From Nocardioides caldifontis (lineage in GTDB: Bacteria > Actinomycetota > Actinomycetes > Propionibacteriales > Nocardioidaceae): DNA of 64,000 nucleotides. The first letter of the stretch is position 1; the number at the start of each line of letters is the position of its first letter. The stretch covers positions 436,884 to 500,883 of the forward strand of contig NZ_ML701737.1 of assembly GCF_008087345.1 (NCBI RefSeq), written 5' to 3'. This document shows positions 50,152-58,519 of the stretch, piece by piece. Position numbers and translations under genes: made by a program. The notes under the pieces are model-generated. The model ran no database searches, had not been told where the DNA came from, and saw only the letters and a list, made by a program, of their open reading frames with translations.

Positions 50152-51152
50152 AGATCCTGGTGACCGGCGGTGCCGGCTACATCGGCTCGATCACGTGCAA
50201 GGTCCTCGAGCAACGAGGCCACACGCCTGTCGTCCTCGACTCGCTGGTCACCGGGCCAGCGGCGTTCGCGCGCGGCCGGGTGTTCTACCGCGGGGACATC
50301 GCCGACCGGGAGCTGGTGGCCACGATCGTGCGCGACCACCCCGACATCGCTTGCACGATCCACATGGCGGCCCGGGTCGTCGTACCGGAGTCCGTGGCGC
50401 AGCCCCATGTCTACTACCGGGACAACGTCTGCAAGTCGCTCGCGCTCTTCGACCAGCTCGTGCGGCTGGACCGGCCGCGGGTCGTGTTCTCCTCCAGCGC
50501 GTCGGTCTACGCCGCCTCCGACGCCGAGGAGGTCGTCGAGGACTCCCCCCTCGCCCCGTCGTCGCCCTATGCGCGCACCAAGGCGATGGTGGAGACGGTG
50601 CTCCAGGACATGGCCAAAAGCTCCAGCATGCGCGCGATCATCCTGCGCTACTTCAACCCGATCGGCTCCGATCCGGATCTCGAGCTCGGCGTGCACGTCC
50701 GCGAGCCGAGCCACGTCCTCGGCCAGCTCGTGATGGCCGCACAAGGAGCCAAGGCCTGCTTCACCCTCACCGGAGTGGACTACCCCACCAGGGACGGGAC
50801 CGGGTTGCGCGACTACGTCCACGTGTGGGACCTGGCACGTGCACATGTCTGCGCCGTCGAACGGTTCGACGACGTGCTCGCCGCCGAGGGCAGCCCCTGC
50901 AGCGTCGTCAACGTGGGCACCGGTCGGGGGGTCACCGTGCGCGAGCTCGTGGACACCTTCAGCAAGGTCTTCGGTCGGGAGGTGCCGACCGAGGTGGCCC
51001 CGCGTCGACCCGGCGACGTGGCGGGCGCCTACGCCAACGTCGACAAGGCGCGGCTCCTCCTCGGCTGGGGCGCCGAGCTGACCCTCGAGGACGCCATCGC
51101 CTCGGCCCTGCGCTGGAGCCGCCAGCGCGAGCGGGTGCTCGGCTACGCCTGA
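50148..51152 (+). CDS. galE: UDP-glucose 4-epimerase
   Basis: A 334-residue extended SDR enzyme that interconverts UDP-glucose and UDP-galactose or their N-acetyl forms. It has VTGGAGYIGS at residues 5-14, HMAARVVVPES near 74, SSSASVYAAS, the catalytic SPYARTKAMVE (YxxxK) near 141-151 and RYFNPIGSDPD. DYVHVWDLARAHV is the usual C-terminal epimerase block. The substrate-pocket motif is not diagnostic for glucose against GlcNAc. It overlaps the unknown gene upstream, and would supply a precursor for glycan synthesis. Confidence 0.88.
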   Translation: MKILVTGGAGYIGSITCKVLEQRGHTPVVLDSLVTGPAAFARGRVFYRGDIADRELVATIVRDHPDIACTIHMAARVVVPESVAQPHVYYRDNVCKSLALFDQLVRLDRPRVVFSSSASVYAASDAEEVVEDSPLAPSSPYARTKAMVETVLQDMAKSSSMRAIILRYFNPIGSDPDLELGVHVREPSHVLGQLVMAAQGAKACFTLTGVDYPTRDGTGLRDYVHVWDLARAHVCAVERFDDVLAAEGSPCSVVNVGTGRGVTVRELVDTFSKVFGREVPTEVAPRRPGDVAGAYANVDKARLLLGWGAELTLEDAIASALRWSRQRERVLGYA

Positions 51153-51178
51153 CTGCGACCCCTGGCCGGCGACGGTCG

Positions 51179-51634
51179 TCAGCCGGCACGGTGGCGCGCC
51201 GAGCCGGCCGCCCGCCCGGCGACCGCGCCGATCAGTGCCCCGGCGGTGTTCGTCGCCACGTCCGCCAGCGACCCGTCGCGACCGGCCAGCAAGAAGGCCT
51301 GGACGCCCTCGAGGCTCAGGCTCGCGGCGAACCCGGCCACCGCGACACCCAGGACCGGCCAGCCCGGACGGAGCAGCGCCACGACCGCACCCACCGGCAC
51401 GAAGAGGACGACGTTCAGAGCCTTCTCCCACACGGTCGGCTCGGACAGCCAGTCAGGAGCACCGGCGCCGTCCAACGCGTCGCTGATCAGCCGCACAGTG
51501 AAGCTCGGGACGTCGGAATCGGGCAGCAGGAGGACGACCAGGAGCCCCGCCGCGACCACCGCGGCGACCACGCGCAACAGCCGGCGTGGCGCCGCCCCTG
51601 CCGTGTTCAACTCTCCGGTCGGCAGTCGGCACAC
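51179..51634 (-). CDS. VanZ-like membrane protein (copy 2)
   Basis: About 143-151 residues with four helices and the same blocks as copy 1: LLLPDSDVPSFTVRLISDAL, EKALNVVLFVPVGAVVALL and EGVQAFLLAGRDGSLADVATNT. Two starts are possible: this GTG, or a TTG 24 nt later that overlaps the Fur-type stop by TTGA. It is the second gene of a leftward pair with the Fur-type regulator, which links a VanZ protein to metal control, though co-transcription is inferred from the overlap only. Confidence 0.85.
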   Translation of the reverse strand: MCRLPTGELNTAGAAPRRLLRVVAAVVAAGLLVVLLLPDSDVPSFTVRLISDALDGAGAPDWLSEPTVWEKALNVVLFVPVGAVVALLRPGWPVLGVAVAGFAASLSLEGVQAFLLAGRDGSLADVATNTAGALIGAVAGRAAGSARHRAG

Positions 51635-52032
51635 CGCCCGAACACGGTCAGGTGGCCGATGTCCGGCTCGAACCCGTGCTGCTTGCGCAGCCTCGCGACG
51701 AGGGTGTCGAACTCGGCCGGGTCGGCGTCGATGACCGCGCGGCAGTCGCGGCAGACGAGGTGGACGTGCTGCGGCGTCGCCGTGGAGTGGTACGTCGGGG
51801 CGCGGTCGGTGAGGTGGGTGTGGCGGACCAGGCCGAGCTCCTCGAGCAGGTCGAGGGTGCGGTAGACGGTCGAGATGTTCACCGCGGAGGACTGCTCGCG
51901 GACCGCCGAGAGCACCTCGTCGGGGGTGGCGTGGCCGAGCCGGTCGACCGCGGAGAGGACGAGCTCGCGCTGCGGGGTGAGGCGGTACCCCTTCTCCCGC
52001 AGCAGCTCCTGCCAGTCCTCACGGGCGGTCAT
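51607..52032 (-). CDS. Fur-family metalloregulator (Zur/FurB-like)
   Basis: A 141-residue repressor: winged helix with YRLTPQRELVLSAVDRLGHATPDEVL and STVYRTLDLLEELGLV, then a dimerisation domain with HVHLVCRDCRAVID (structural CxxC, residues about 93-101) and CADC at the C-terminus completing the four-Cys zinc site. DNA binding would depend on a metal such as zinc. Which metal cannot be decided from sequence; the CxxC pairs and short C-terminus suit zinc-type members. It precedes the VanZ gene and follows the nitrobindin gene on the same strand by 24 nt. Confidence 0.9.
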   Translation of the reverse strand: MTAREDWQELLREKGYRLTPQRELVLSAVDRLGHATPDEVLSAVREQSSAVNISTVYRTLDLLEELGLVRHTHLTDRAPTYHSTATPQHVHLVCRDCRAVIDADPAEFDTLVARLRKQHGFEPDIGHLTVFGRCADCRPES

Positions 52033-52056
52033 GCGGCTGATCGTAGACGCGGGCGT

Positions 52057-52551
52057 TCAGCGCCGGACGAGCTTGCCCCACAGGTGCGGCTGGAGCTCCT
52101 GCCCCATCGCCGCCATGTCGAAGGCGAACCACAGGTCACCCTCGACGAGCCCGTAGAGCCGGTGGCCCGCGGTGACCTCCTTGGCGGTCTCCGTGCGCAG
52201 CACCGCGTCGGTGGAGAGCTCGAGCTTCGCGCCGTCGACCTTGCCGTGCCACAGCGCCATCACGCCGGTGTTGTGAGTCAGCAGCAGCTCGACGGAACCG
52301 TCCTCCATGCACCGCATGAACCCGGTCTCCTGCGCGGCCTCGCGAACCTTGTTGCCCTCGTCGTCGACGATCCAGGAGCGGGCCATGTAGTGCATGAACG
52401 GCCGGCCGTCCTGCTGGAAGATGACCTCCTGGCCGAACTTGAACTTCTCGATCGTCGGGTAGTCGCCGTCGCCGCCGCCCTCCCAGACCCCCAGCAGCCA
52501 GGCGAACTTGTGGAGGTTGGGGTGGAGGTTCTGCGGGATCTCGAACGGCAT
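52057..52551 (-). CDS. Nitrobindin-like heme-binding FABP-fold protein
   Basis: A 164-residue beta-barrel protein with the family opening FAWLLGVWEGGGDGDYPTI and the C-terminal block containing the heme-ligand His (QPHLWGKLVRR). Nitrobindins bind ferric heme and react with nitric oxide or peroxynitrite. Length is standard. Its ATG shares a base with the stop of the short membrane gene upstream (TGATG), which argues for co-translation. Confidence 0.88.
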   Translation of the reverse strand: MPFEIPQNLHPNLHKFAWLLGVWEGGGDGDYPTIEKFKFGQEVIFQQDGRPFMHYMARSWIVDDEGNKVREAAQETGFMRCMEDGSVELLLTHNTGVMALWHGKVDGAKLELSTDAVLRTETAKEVTAGHRLYGLVEGDLWFAFDMAAMGQELQPHLWGKLVRR

Positions 52552-52700
52552 CAGCGGTCCCGGCCCGTGGTCCGCGTGGTGGCGCGCGCCTCCTGCACCC
52601 GGACGACCTCGGCCTTCATCACCTTGGTGAGCACGAGGAGGGCACCGAGGGCCAGCAGCAGGAACACCACGACCATGAGGGCGACGAGGACCGCATCCAT
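52551..52700 (-). CDS. 49-residue single-pass membrane protein upstream of nitrobindin
   Basis: A short frame with a strong N-terminal helix (VLVALMVVVFLLLALGALLV) and a basic tail (KVMKAEVVRVQEARATTR). The stop and the nitrobindin start overlap as TGATG. It has no obvious ribosome site. The overlap and regular codon use make it a plausible real gene; function unknown. Confidence 0.5.
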   Translation of the reverse strand: MDAVLVALMVVVFLLLALGALLVLTKVMKAEVVRVQEARATTRTTGRDR

Positions 52701-52792
52701 GAGGCCGATCGTACGGCCCCTGGTCCAGCCCGCCGGAGCCGCGCCGTGGCAGCGAGCCGCCTCCTGGGCATGTGATGGACACGGAGGGAACC

Positions 52793-52942
52793 ATGTCTAC
52801 CGCGGCCGTCGTGATCGTCCTCGTCACCCTCTGGCTGCTCGCCCTCGTGGCATGGGTGCTGCTGAAGCTGCGCCAGCCCCGCCTCCCGTACCCGCGAGCG
52901 ACGCCGTCGGGCGAGCGGGAGCACCGGCACCGGGCGGCCTGA
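52793..52942 (+). CDS. 49-residue single-pass membrane protein, paralogue of the one at 17678
   Basis: GGAGGGAA lies 3-4 nt before the ATG. The peptide has one helix (VVIVLVTLWLLALVAWVLL) and then KLRQPRLPYPRATP with a His/Arg-rich end. The RQPxL..P..P block after the helix matches the 47-residue protein at 17678, so the two are paralogues. Function unknown. Confidence 0.6.
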   Translation: MSTAAVVIVLVTLWLLALVAWVLLKLRQPRLPYPRATPSGEREHRHRAA

Positions 52943-53025
52943 CCGTCATCCTGTGCAGTCGGGTCCTGGATCGGGCCGGGGACAGCCCAGCTGCACGGCA
53001 TGAGGGGGGTCCTAGGCTGCCGGGC

Positions 53026-53388
53026 ATGCCACGTCCGCTCGTCGTCAAGCTCACCTCCGGCACCTCCGAGCCCGAGAAGGCGAACCAGGCCTTCACCGTC
53101 GCCGCTGCCGCCCTCGCCTCGGGGAGCCGGGTGAGCCTGTGGCTGACCGGCGACGCGTCGTGGTTCGCGGTGCCCGGTCAGGCCGAGGAGTTCGCCCTCC
53201 CCCACGCCACCGCGCTCGCCGACCTCCGGGACGCGATCCTGGCCGGCGGAACCCTCACGGTCTGCAGCCAGTGCGCCGCCCGCCGCGACCTCAGCGAGGC
53301 CGACCTGGTGCCCGGCGCCCGGATCGCGGGGGCCGCGTCGTTCGTCGAGGAGGCGCTGGGCGACGAGGTGCAGGCGCTCGTCTACTGA
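53026..53388 (+). CDS. DsrE-family protein
   Basis: A 120-residue cytoplasmic protein with the DsrE/F fold: VVKLTSGTSEPEKANQAF, SRVSLWLTGDASWFA and TVCSQCAARRDLSEADL, where the CSQC pair could be redox active. DsrE proteins transfer or sense sulfur. TAGGCT about 13 nt before the ATG and no ribosome site suggest a nearly leaderless mRNA. Its last 7 nt overlap the convergent BKACE gene. Confidence 0.82.
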   Translation: MPRPLVVKLTSGTSEPEKANQAFTVAAAALASGSRVSLWLTGDASWFAVPGQAEEFALPHATALADLRDAILAGGTLTVCSQCAARRDLSEADLVPGARIAGAASFVEEALGDEVQALVY

Positions 53389-54212
53389 GGTCGTACGCCG
53401 AGCAGCGACCGTGCCTCGTCGGGGGTCATCGGCTCCCGCTGCGCCAGCCGGCCGAGCTCCACGGCGCGCGTGACCAGCTGCTCGTTGTGCTCGACCGGAA
53501 CGCCCTTCGCCAACGTGAGCACGTCCTCCATGCCGACGCGGAGGTGGCCGCCCTTGGCCAGCGCGGCGAGGGCCACGGTGAGCGTCGAGCGGCCGATGCC
53601 CGTGGCCGACCACGAGGTGACCTCCGGCGGCATCGCGGCCACCGCGGCCACGAGGGCGTCGGCGGTGCCGGGCATCCCGCCGGGGACGTTCATCACCAGG
53701 TCGCAGTGCACCTTGCCGCCGTACGGAAGACCGTGCTGACGCAGCAGCCGGTGCAGCGCGTGGACGTGGCCGAGGTCGAACAGCTCGAACTCCGGGACCA
53801 CCTCGCGCTCCTGCGTGAGCTGGTAGAGGTCGGTGATGAACCCCCACGGGTTCATGAACACCTCGTCGCCGAAGTTGACCGTCCCCATCGTCAGGCTGCA
53901 GGAGTCGGGCGCGGCGTCGAGCACCTCGAGCCGGGCGTCGAGCGGGTCGTGGACCGATCCGCCGGTGGAGAGCTGGACGACCAGGTCGGTGTTCTCGCGG
54001 AGCGCGGCGACCGTGTCGGTCAGCCGGCCCACGTCCAGGGTGGGCAGGTGGTCGTCGTCGCGGATGTGCACGTGGACCATCGCCGCACCCGCGGCCTCGC
54101 ACCGCCGGGCGGTCTCGACGAGCTCGTCCAACGTCGTGGGGAGCTGGGGCACGTCGGCCTTGCTGGACTCGGCGCCCGTCGGGGCGACCGTCACGAGAAG
54201 CTTGTCGTTCAT
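53382..54212 (-). CDS. Beta-keto acid cleavage enzyme family protein (BKACE, DUF849)
   Basis: A 276-residue TIM-barrel enzyme. The zinc His pair lies in [12 protein letters not shown] (about residues 44-55), with Glu/His further ligands in [12 protein letters not shown]. Family members split beta-keto acids with acetyl-CoA, the substrate varying. NNH-type context ([21 protein letters not shown]) is as expected. No amino-acid or carnitine catabolic genes are nearby, so the substrate is unknown. Confidence 0.88.
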   Translation of the reverse strand: MNDKLLVTVAPTGAESSKADVPQLPTTLDELVETARRCEAAGAAMVHVHIRDDDHLPTLDVGRLTDTVAALRENTDLVVQLSTGGSVHDPLDARLEVLDAAPDSCSLTMGTVNFGDEVFMNPWGFITDLYQLTQEREVVPEFELFDLGHVHALHRLLRQHGLPYGGKVHCDLVMNVPGGMPGTADALVAAVAAMPPEVTSWSATGIGRSTLTVALAALAKGGHLRVGMEDVLTLAKGVPVEHNEQLVTRAVELGRLAQREPMTPDEARSLLGVRPQ

Positions 54213-54277
54213 CGCGGCATCGTGCCAGACGGCGGGCGGGCACCCGTACCCTCGCCGGGAACAGGAAGGCGGGCAGC

Positions 54278-54715
54278 GTGCGGGCAGTGGTGCAACGGGT
54301 CAGCGAGGCGGCGGTGCGGGTCGACGGCGAGCTCGTCGGCGCGATCGACGAGCCGGGGCTGGTGGTCCTCCTCGGCGTCACGCACGACGACGGGCCGAAG
54401 GAGGTCACCTGGCTGGCCCGCAAGATCTGGGAGCTGCGGATCATGCGCGACGAGAAGTCGGCGTCCGACCTCGGGGCGCCGGTGCTGGTGGTCAGCCAGT
54501 TCACGTTGTACGGCGACGCGCGCAAGGGCCGACGCCCGACCTGGATCGCCGCCGCACCGGGCGAGGTGTCCGAGCCGGTGTACGAGGCTTTCTGCGAGGA
54601 GCTCTCCCGGCTCGGCGCCCGCGTCGAGAGGGGCGTCTTCGGCGCCGACATGCACGTGTCGCTGGTCAACGACGGGCCGGTGACGATGGTGCTGGAGTCC
54701 CCCGCCCGCACGTGA
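54278..54715 (+). CDS. dtd: D-aminoacyl-tRNA deacylase
   Basis: A 145-residue protein that hydrolyses D-aminoacyl-tRNA. It begins [18 protein letters not shown] and has the two catalytic motifs [15 protein letters not shown] near residue 73 and [13 protein letters not shown] near 130 (GP motif). Length is standard. The GTG start follows CAGGAAGG. A strong terminator follows the stop. Confidence 0.95.
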   Translation: MRAVVQRVSEAAVRVDGELVGAIDEPGLVVLLGVTHDDGPKEVTWLARKIWELRIMRDEKSASDLGAPVLVVSQFTLYGDARKGRRPTWIAAAPGEVSEPVYEAFCEELSRLGARVERGVFGADMHVSLVNDGPVTMVLESPART

Positions 54716-54717
54716 CG

Positions 54718-54751
54718 GGGGCCCCCGCACCATCGGTGCGAGGGCCCCTTT
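54718..54751 (+). terminator. Intrinsic terminator after dtd
   Basis: GGGGCCCCCGCACC pairs with GGTGCGAGGGCCCC around an ATC loop, with one bulge, followed by TTT; directly after the dtd stop and before a convergent gene. Confidence 0.75.
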
Positions 54752-54780
54752 CAGCTTTCGACAGGGTCGACCAGCTCCGC

Positions 54781-55920
54781 TCAGGGAGCGAAGACCGCGA
54801 ACCGCGAGGCCGGGAAGGTGAACGCGCCACCCGCGAGCAGCTGCTCACGGTCGGCGTACGCGTCGAGCGCCTCGATGCCCATCTCCGTGTTGGCGTTCGG
54901 GTTCCAGTCGGTCAGGTCACCGTTCGGCAAGAACGACGCCCCGCGACGGCGGGTCTGCTGGAGGTCGCCCTCGCAGTCGCCGGTCGGCTCCTGCAGGACG
55001 CCGCGGTCGCAGACCTGGTTGAAGTGGCCGCCGGCGTAGATCGTGCCGCCGAGGATCGAGACCGCCTGCACGTCACCGTCGAGACGGCGCTCCCACTGGC
55101 GGGCACCGGTCCCGCGGTTGACCGCCTCGAGGCCGCCACCGCGAGGGCCGCCGAGCGCGGCGTAGAGCGTGCCGGCACCGACCGCGATGTTCATGACCGG
55201 GACGCCCGTACGCGGGTTGAAGCCGGTGACCAGCGCGCCGTTCTTCCGCTTGAGCAGCGCGAACCGCTCGTGGGCCTTCTTGCCGTTCATCGCGTGGAAG
55301 AAGCCGCCGACGAAGACGCCGCGCTTGGTGACCCGGAGGTCCTGCACCGGGCCGTCGTTGGCGATCGGGGCCCACTTGGCGAGCTTGCCGTTCTTGCGGT
55401 TGAACGCCGCCAGGCGGCCGCGCTTCTGGCCCGCGACCTTGGTGAACTTGCCGCCGATGTAGACCTTCTTGGCGTCCATCCCCACCGCCTGCACCACGCC
55501 GACCGCCTTGATGTTGAGCGGCATGAGCTTGCCGGCGCCGGTCGACTTCACCAGCGCGACGTTCTTGCGCTTCTTGCCCTTGACGGCCTTGAACTTGCCG
55601 ACGAGGTAGACGCCCTCCTTGCTCCACGCCATGTCGAGGACGGTGCCCTTGACGTTCGGCTTCCACTTCACGAGGTCGCCGGTGGTGCGGTTGAACGCCG
55701 CGGCGCCGTTGCGTACGACGGTCCGCGCCTCGTCGGTGGCGCGGGTGAAGCTTCCGCCCACGTAGACGATGTCGCCGCGGTGGATGATCGTGTGGACGGT
55801 CCCGTTGAAGGTCGGGAAGTCGGGCTCGGGAGTGTTGCTCACCAGGGCGGAGCTGACACCCGGGGTCGCGAGGACGGTGGCACCGGCTGTGAGAGCAACG
55901 GCAAGCAAACGCTTCTTCAA
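54781..55920 (-). CDS. Secreted beta-propeller-like repeat protein
   Basis: A 379-residue exported protein that starts at TTG: AGCTGAGG lies 5 nt before TTG AAG AAG, which gives a signal peptide KKRLLAVALTAGATVLATPG cleaved near SSALVSN. The mature protein has about seven repeats of the form (V/I)Y(V/I)GG(S/K/H)F followed by LAAFNRKNGKLAKW-type strands, which is typical of delta-60/propeller domains found in actinobacterial secreted proteins. Two cysteines near the end (VCDRG, GDCEG) could pair. No enzyme motif; probably binds carbohydrate or protein at the cell surface. Confidence 0.8.
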   Translation of the reverse strand: MKKRLLAVALTAGATVLATPGVSSALVSNTPEPDFPTFNGTVHTIIHRGDIVYVGGSFTRATDEARTVVRNGAAAFNRTTGDLVKWKPNVKGTVLDMAWSKEGVYLVGKFKAVKGKKRKNVALVKSTGAGKLMPLNIKAVGVVQAVGMDAKKVYIGGKFTKVAGQKRGRLAAFNRKNGKLAKWAPIANDGPVQDLRVTKRGVFVGGFFHAMNGKKAHERFALLKRKNGALVTGFNPRTGVPVMNIAVGAGTLYAALGGPRGGGLEAVNRGTGARQWERRLDGDVQAVSILGGTIYAGGHFNQVCDRGVLQEPTGDCEGDLQQTRRRGASFLPNGDLTDWNPNANTEMGIEALDAYADREQLLAGGAFTFPASRFAVFAP

Positions 55921-56036
55921 GGGAACCTCAGCTGGGAGAGAGATCGGTACGAGCCCGCTCATCCTATGGGTGACGTTCAGGCGGAGATGGGCCGAAAGGC
56001 CCGAATTTGCTTGACCAAGTGGCCCGTGGCGTCCAA

Positions 56037-56088
56037 CCACGAGGGGCGGCTCAACCGCGGTTCCGCGCGCCACGAGGGGCGGTTCAAC
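56037..56088. repeat. Dispersed repeat family B, two copies
   Basis: CCACGAGGGGCGGCTCAAC at 56037-56055 and CCACGAGGGGCGGTTCAAC at 56070-56088. Two further copies in the opposite orientation lie at 63524-63574. The second copy here contains the stop codon of the phosphodiesterase gene. Confidence 0.8.
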
Positions 56089-57121
56089 GGAAGCGGAGGG
56101 CCCGGTCGGCGTTGATGACGCTCCCGGGGACCACCGGCAACCCGAGGAGCTCGGCGACGACATTGGCGGCGGCGGCGTTCCGGACGGGCTGGGGGCCGGC
56201 GTACCCGGGGATCCGGCGGCGCGGGTCCTTCAGCCCGGGGCTCAGGTCGTAGAGGTCCGCGCCGGAGGCGACGTCCGGCCCCCAGACCACGAACGGGACC
56301 CGGGCGTGGGCGAGGACCCGGGCGTCACCGTGCCGGTGGGCCCCTGCGGAGCCCCCGTGGTCGGCGGTGAGGACGACCCAGGTCCGGCCGCCCGCGGCGA
56401 CGTCGGCCCGGACGACCTCCATGACCGTGCCGAGGAGGGTGTCGACGGTCGCGACCGACTCGAGGTAGGGCCTCGTCATGAACCCGTCCCTGTGCCCCGT
56501 GACGTCAGGAAGCGACAGGTGGAGCATCGTGGCGTGGTGCTCGCCGGCCACCAGGTCGCGGCGGGTCTTGCGGACCAGCCGCCGGTTGTTGCGGTCGATG
56601 ACGGTCAGGTCGAGCCCTTCGACCCACGACCGGGTCATCAGCCGGAACTTGCGCTTGGCCGAGAACAGCGCGGTGTCGAGCCTGTGGGTCCGGGCCAGCG
56701 AGAAGATCGAGGCGACCCGGTGGCGCGCGGCGCGGTGGACGGTGATCGGCCGGCGCCGGTCGTCGTTCCAGGTGACTCCGTGGCCGCGGTGGCGGCGGTC
56801 GATCCGCCGGCCGGTCACCATCCCGATGTGGTTGGGCAGCGTCTCGGTCTGCTCGACGGCGCTGCGGGCGTTGAGCGTCGAGGCGCCTTCGGCGACCAGC
56901 CGGTGGAGCTCCGGCGTCCCCCGCTCGCCGAGCTTCCTCAACGCGTTCGGGTTCAACCCGTCGATGGAGACCAGCAGCACCCGCGGCGCGGTGACCTCGG
57001 CCGCGACGGGTCGCGCGACGTCGACCGGCCCGGGTGACGAGGGGCGCTCGGACACGACCGCCCCGCCGCACAGGGCGGCCGTCAGGAGGGTCGCGGCAAG
57101 CGCGCGTCGTCGCGTGTGCAT
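56084..57121 (-). CDS. Secreted alkaline-phosphatase-superfamily phosphodiesterase
   Basis: A 345-residue exported enzyme: N-terminal signal (RRRALAATLLTAALCGGAVV), then a type I phosphodiesterase/nucleotide pyrophosphatase-like domain with VLLVSIDGLNPNALRKL (metal Asp near residue 53), QTETLPNHIGMVTGR (nucleophile Thr), LPDVTGHRDG and LTADHGGSAGAHRHG (metal His). It may cleave phosphodiesters or pyrophosphates in extracellular nucleotides or glycans, such as teichoic-type linkages, given the cluster upstream. The 3' end overlaps a repeat. An earlier start 48 nt upstream is possible, but the chosen one begins a normal signal peptide. Confidence 0.83.
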   Translation of the reverse strand: MHTRRRALAATLLTAALCGGAVVSERPSSPGPVDVARPVAAEVTAPRVLLVSIDGLNPNALRKLGERGTPELHRLVAEGASTLNARSAVEQTETLPNHIGMVTGRRIDRRHRGHGVTWNDDRRRPITVHRAARHRVASIFSLARTHRLDTALFSAKRKFRLMTRSWVEGLDLTVIDRNNRRLVRKTRRDLVAGEHHATMLHLSLPDVTGHRDGFMTRPYLESVATVDTLLGTVMEVVRADVAAGGRTWVVLTADHGGSAGAHRHGDARVLAHARVPFVVWGPDVASGADLYDLSPGLKDPRRRIPGYAGPQPVRNAAAANVVAELLGLPVVPGSVINADRALRFR

Positions 57122-57167
57122 GTCCGCGAAGCCTAAGGGCAGATCGGGCAAGCGGGGCGACGATGGC

Positions 57168-57206
57168 AAAAGCGGAGCGCCCCGCCGCGGCTGCGGCAGG
57201 GCGCTC
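57168..57206 (-). terminator. Intrinsic terminator after the sulfurtransferase/DUF1416 operon
   Basis: On the bottom strand GAGCGCCCTGCCGC pairs with GCGGCGGGGCGCTC (one mismatch), loop AGCC, followed by CGCTTTTGCC. It lies 15 nt after the DUF1416 stop. Confidence 0.75.
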
Positions 57207-57220
57207 GTGCGCTCCCGGTG

Positions 57221-57520
57221 TCAGGCCAGGTCGATCTCCAGCTCGGCGATCTCGCCCCGCGTCGCGACGACCTTGCGGTCGACCGCGTCGTTCTGCGGGG
57301 CCAGCACGCGGAGCGTCCACTCGCCCGGGGCGGCGAAGAACCGGAACTGCCCGGTCGCCGAGGTCGGCACCTCCGCGGTGAACTCGCCCGAGCGGTCGAG
57401 GAGCCGGACGTACGCCGGGCTCACCGGCTCACCGCTCCTCGTCACCACGCCCTGGACGATCGCCTCCTTGGCGACGTCGACCCCGTCGAGGGAGACGCCG
57501 CCCTTCGTCGCGCCGCACAT
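57221..57520 (-). CDS. DUF1416 protein (SseC-like)
   Basis: A 99-residue protein beginning MCGATKGGVSLDGVDVAKEA and ending EIAELEIDLA, which matches the SseC/DUF1416 proteins always found behind CysA2/CysA3-type sulfurtransferases in mycobacteria. The middle (VVTRSGEPVSPAYVRLLDRS) resembles a beta-sandwich. Its ATG shares a base with the sulfurtransferase stop (TGATG). Function unknown; a role with the sulfurtransferase is inferred from this conserved pairing. Confidence 0.9.
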   Translation of the reverse strand: MCGATKGGVSLDGVDVAKEAIVQGVVTRSGEPVSPAYVRLLDRSGEFTAEVPTSATGQFRFFAAPGEWTLRVLAPQNDAVDRKVVATRGEIAELEIDLA

Positions 57521-58368
57521 CAGGCGTTGCCCGGCTCGTCGCCGAGGACGACGGGGACGCCGACGAGGGAGCCGTACTCGGTCCACGAGCCGTCGTAGTT
57601 CTTGACGTTCTCGTAGCCGAGGAGCTCCTTGAGCACGAACCAGGTGTGCGACGAGCGCTCACCGATGCGGCAGTAGGCGATCGTGTCCTTCGACTCGTCG
57701 AGCCCGGCGTCCTTGTAGAGCTGGCGCAGCTCCTCGTCGGACTTGAAGGTGCCGTCGTCGTTGGCCGCCTTGCTCCACGGCACGTTGCCCGCGGTCGGGA
57801 TGTGGCCGGCGCGCTGGGCCTGCTCCTGCGGGAGGTGCGCCGGGGCCATCAGCCGGCCGGCGAACTCGTCGGGGCTGCGCACGTCGATCAGGTTCTTCAC
57901 GCCGATCGCCTCGACGACCTCGTCGCGGAAGGCGCGGATCGAGTGGTCCTGCTCCTTCGCGGTGTAGCTGGTCTTCTCCCGGGTCGGGACCTCCTGGACC
58001 AGCTCGCGGCCGTCGAGCTCCCACTTCTTGCGGCCGCCGTCGAGGAGCTTGACGTTCTCGTGGCCGTAGAGCTTGAAGTACCAGTAGGCGTAGGCGGCGA
58101 ACCAGTTGTTGTTGCCGCCGTACAGCACGACGGTGTCGTCGTTGCTGACGCCCTTCTCCGACAGCAACGCCTCGAACTGCTGCTTGTTCACGAAGTCGCG
58201 GCGGACCTGGTCCTGCAGCTCCGTCGTCCAGTCGAGCTTGATGGCGCCCTTGATGTGGCCACCGTCGTACGACGTGGTGTCCTCGTCGACCTCGACCAGC
58301 ACGATGCCGTCGTCGTCGAGGTGCTCCTCGACCCAGGCGGCGCTGACGAGTGCGTTCTCGCGGCTCAT
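57520..58368 (-). CDS. Thiosulfate sulfurtransferase (rhodanese, CysA2/CysA3/SseA-like)
   Basis: A 282-residue two-domain rhodanese. The first domain (about 10-125) lacks the Cys; the second carries the persulfide-forming Cys in IAYCRIGERSSH near residue 234. It moves sulfane sulfur from thiosulfate or another donor to an acceptor. AAAGGACAA lies 4 nt before the ATG. The 215-nt leader contains a short cysteine-rich frame, consistent with cysteine-responsive control known for the mycobacterial homologue. It is coupled to the DUF1416 gene. Confidence 0.92.
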   Translation of the reverse strand: MSRENALVSAAWVEEHLDDDGIVLVEVDEDTTSYDGGHIKGAIKLDWTTELQDQVRRDFVNKQQFEALLSEKGVSNDDTVVLYGGNNNWFAAYAYWYFKLYGHENVKLLDGGRKKWELDGRELVQEVPTREKTSYTAKEQDHSIRAFRDEVVEAIGVKNLIDVRSPDEFAGRLMAPAHLPQEQAQRAGHIPTAGNVPWSKAANDDGTFKSDEELRQLYKDAGLDESKDTIAYCRIGERSSHTWFVLKELLGYENVKNYDGSWTEYGSLVGVPVVLGDEPGNA

Positions 58369-58519
58369 GTGTTGTCCTTTCAGCCACCGGGTCGGTCCCG
58401 GTGAGGGTTCTCTGTCACGGGTCCCGCGACGTCGAGCAGGGCGGGACCGCAGGGTCTCGTGCTCGGGCGGAGATCGCCTGCGAACGATCGGGGCGGCTGG
58501 AGCCGCGGAGGCCGAGGGC

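Noticed and set aside
54755..54776. Another family-A repeat (CTTTCGACAGGGTCGACCAGC)
   Set aside because: It shares only the TTCGACAGG core and lacks the AACCACC end; it may be a worn copy but cannot be supported.
56037..56088. Short CRISPR-like array
   Set aside because: Only two 19-nt copies with a 14-nt spacer, repeated in inverse orientation elsewhere, and no cas genes.
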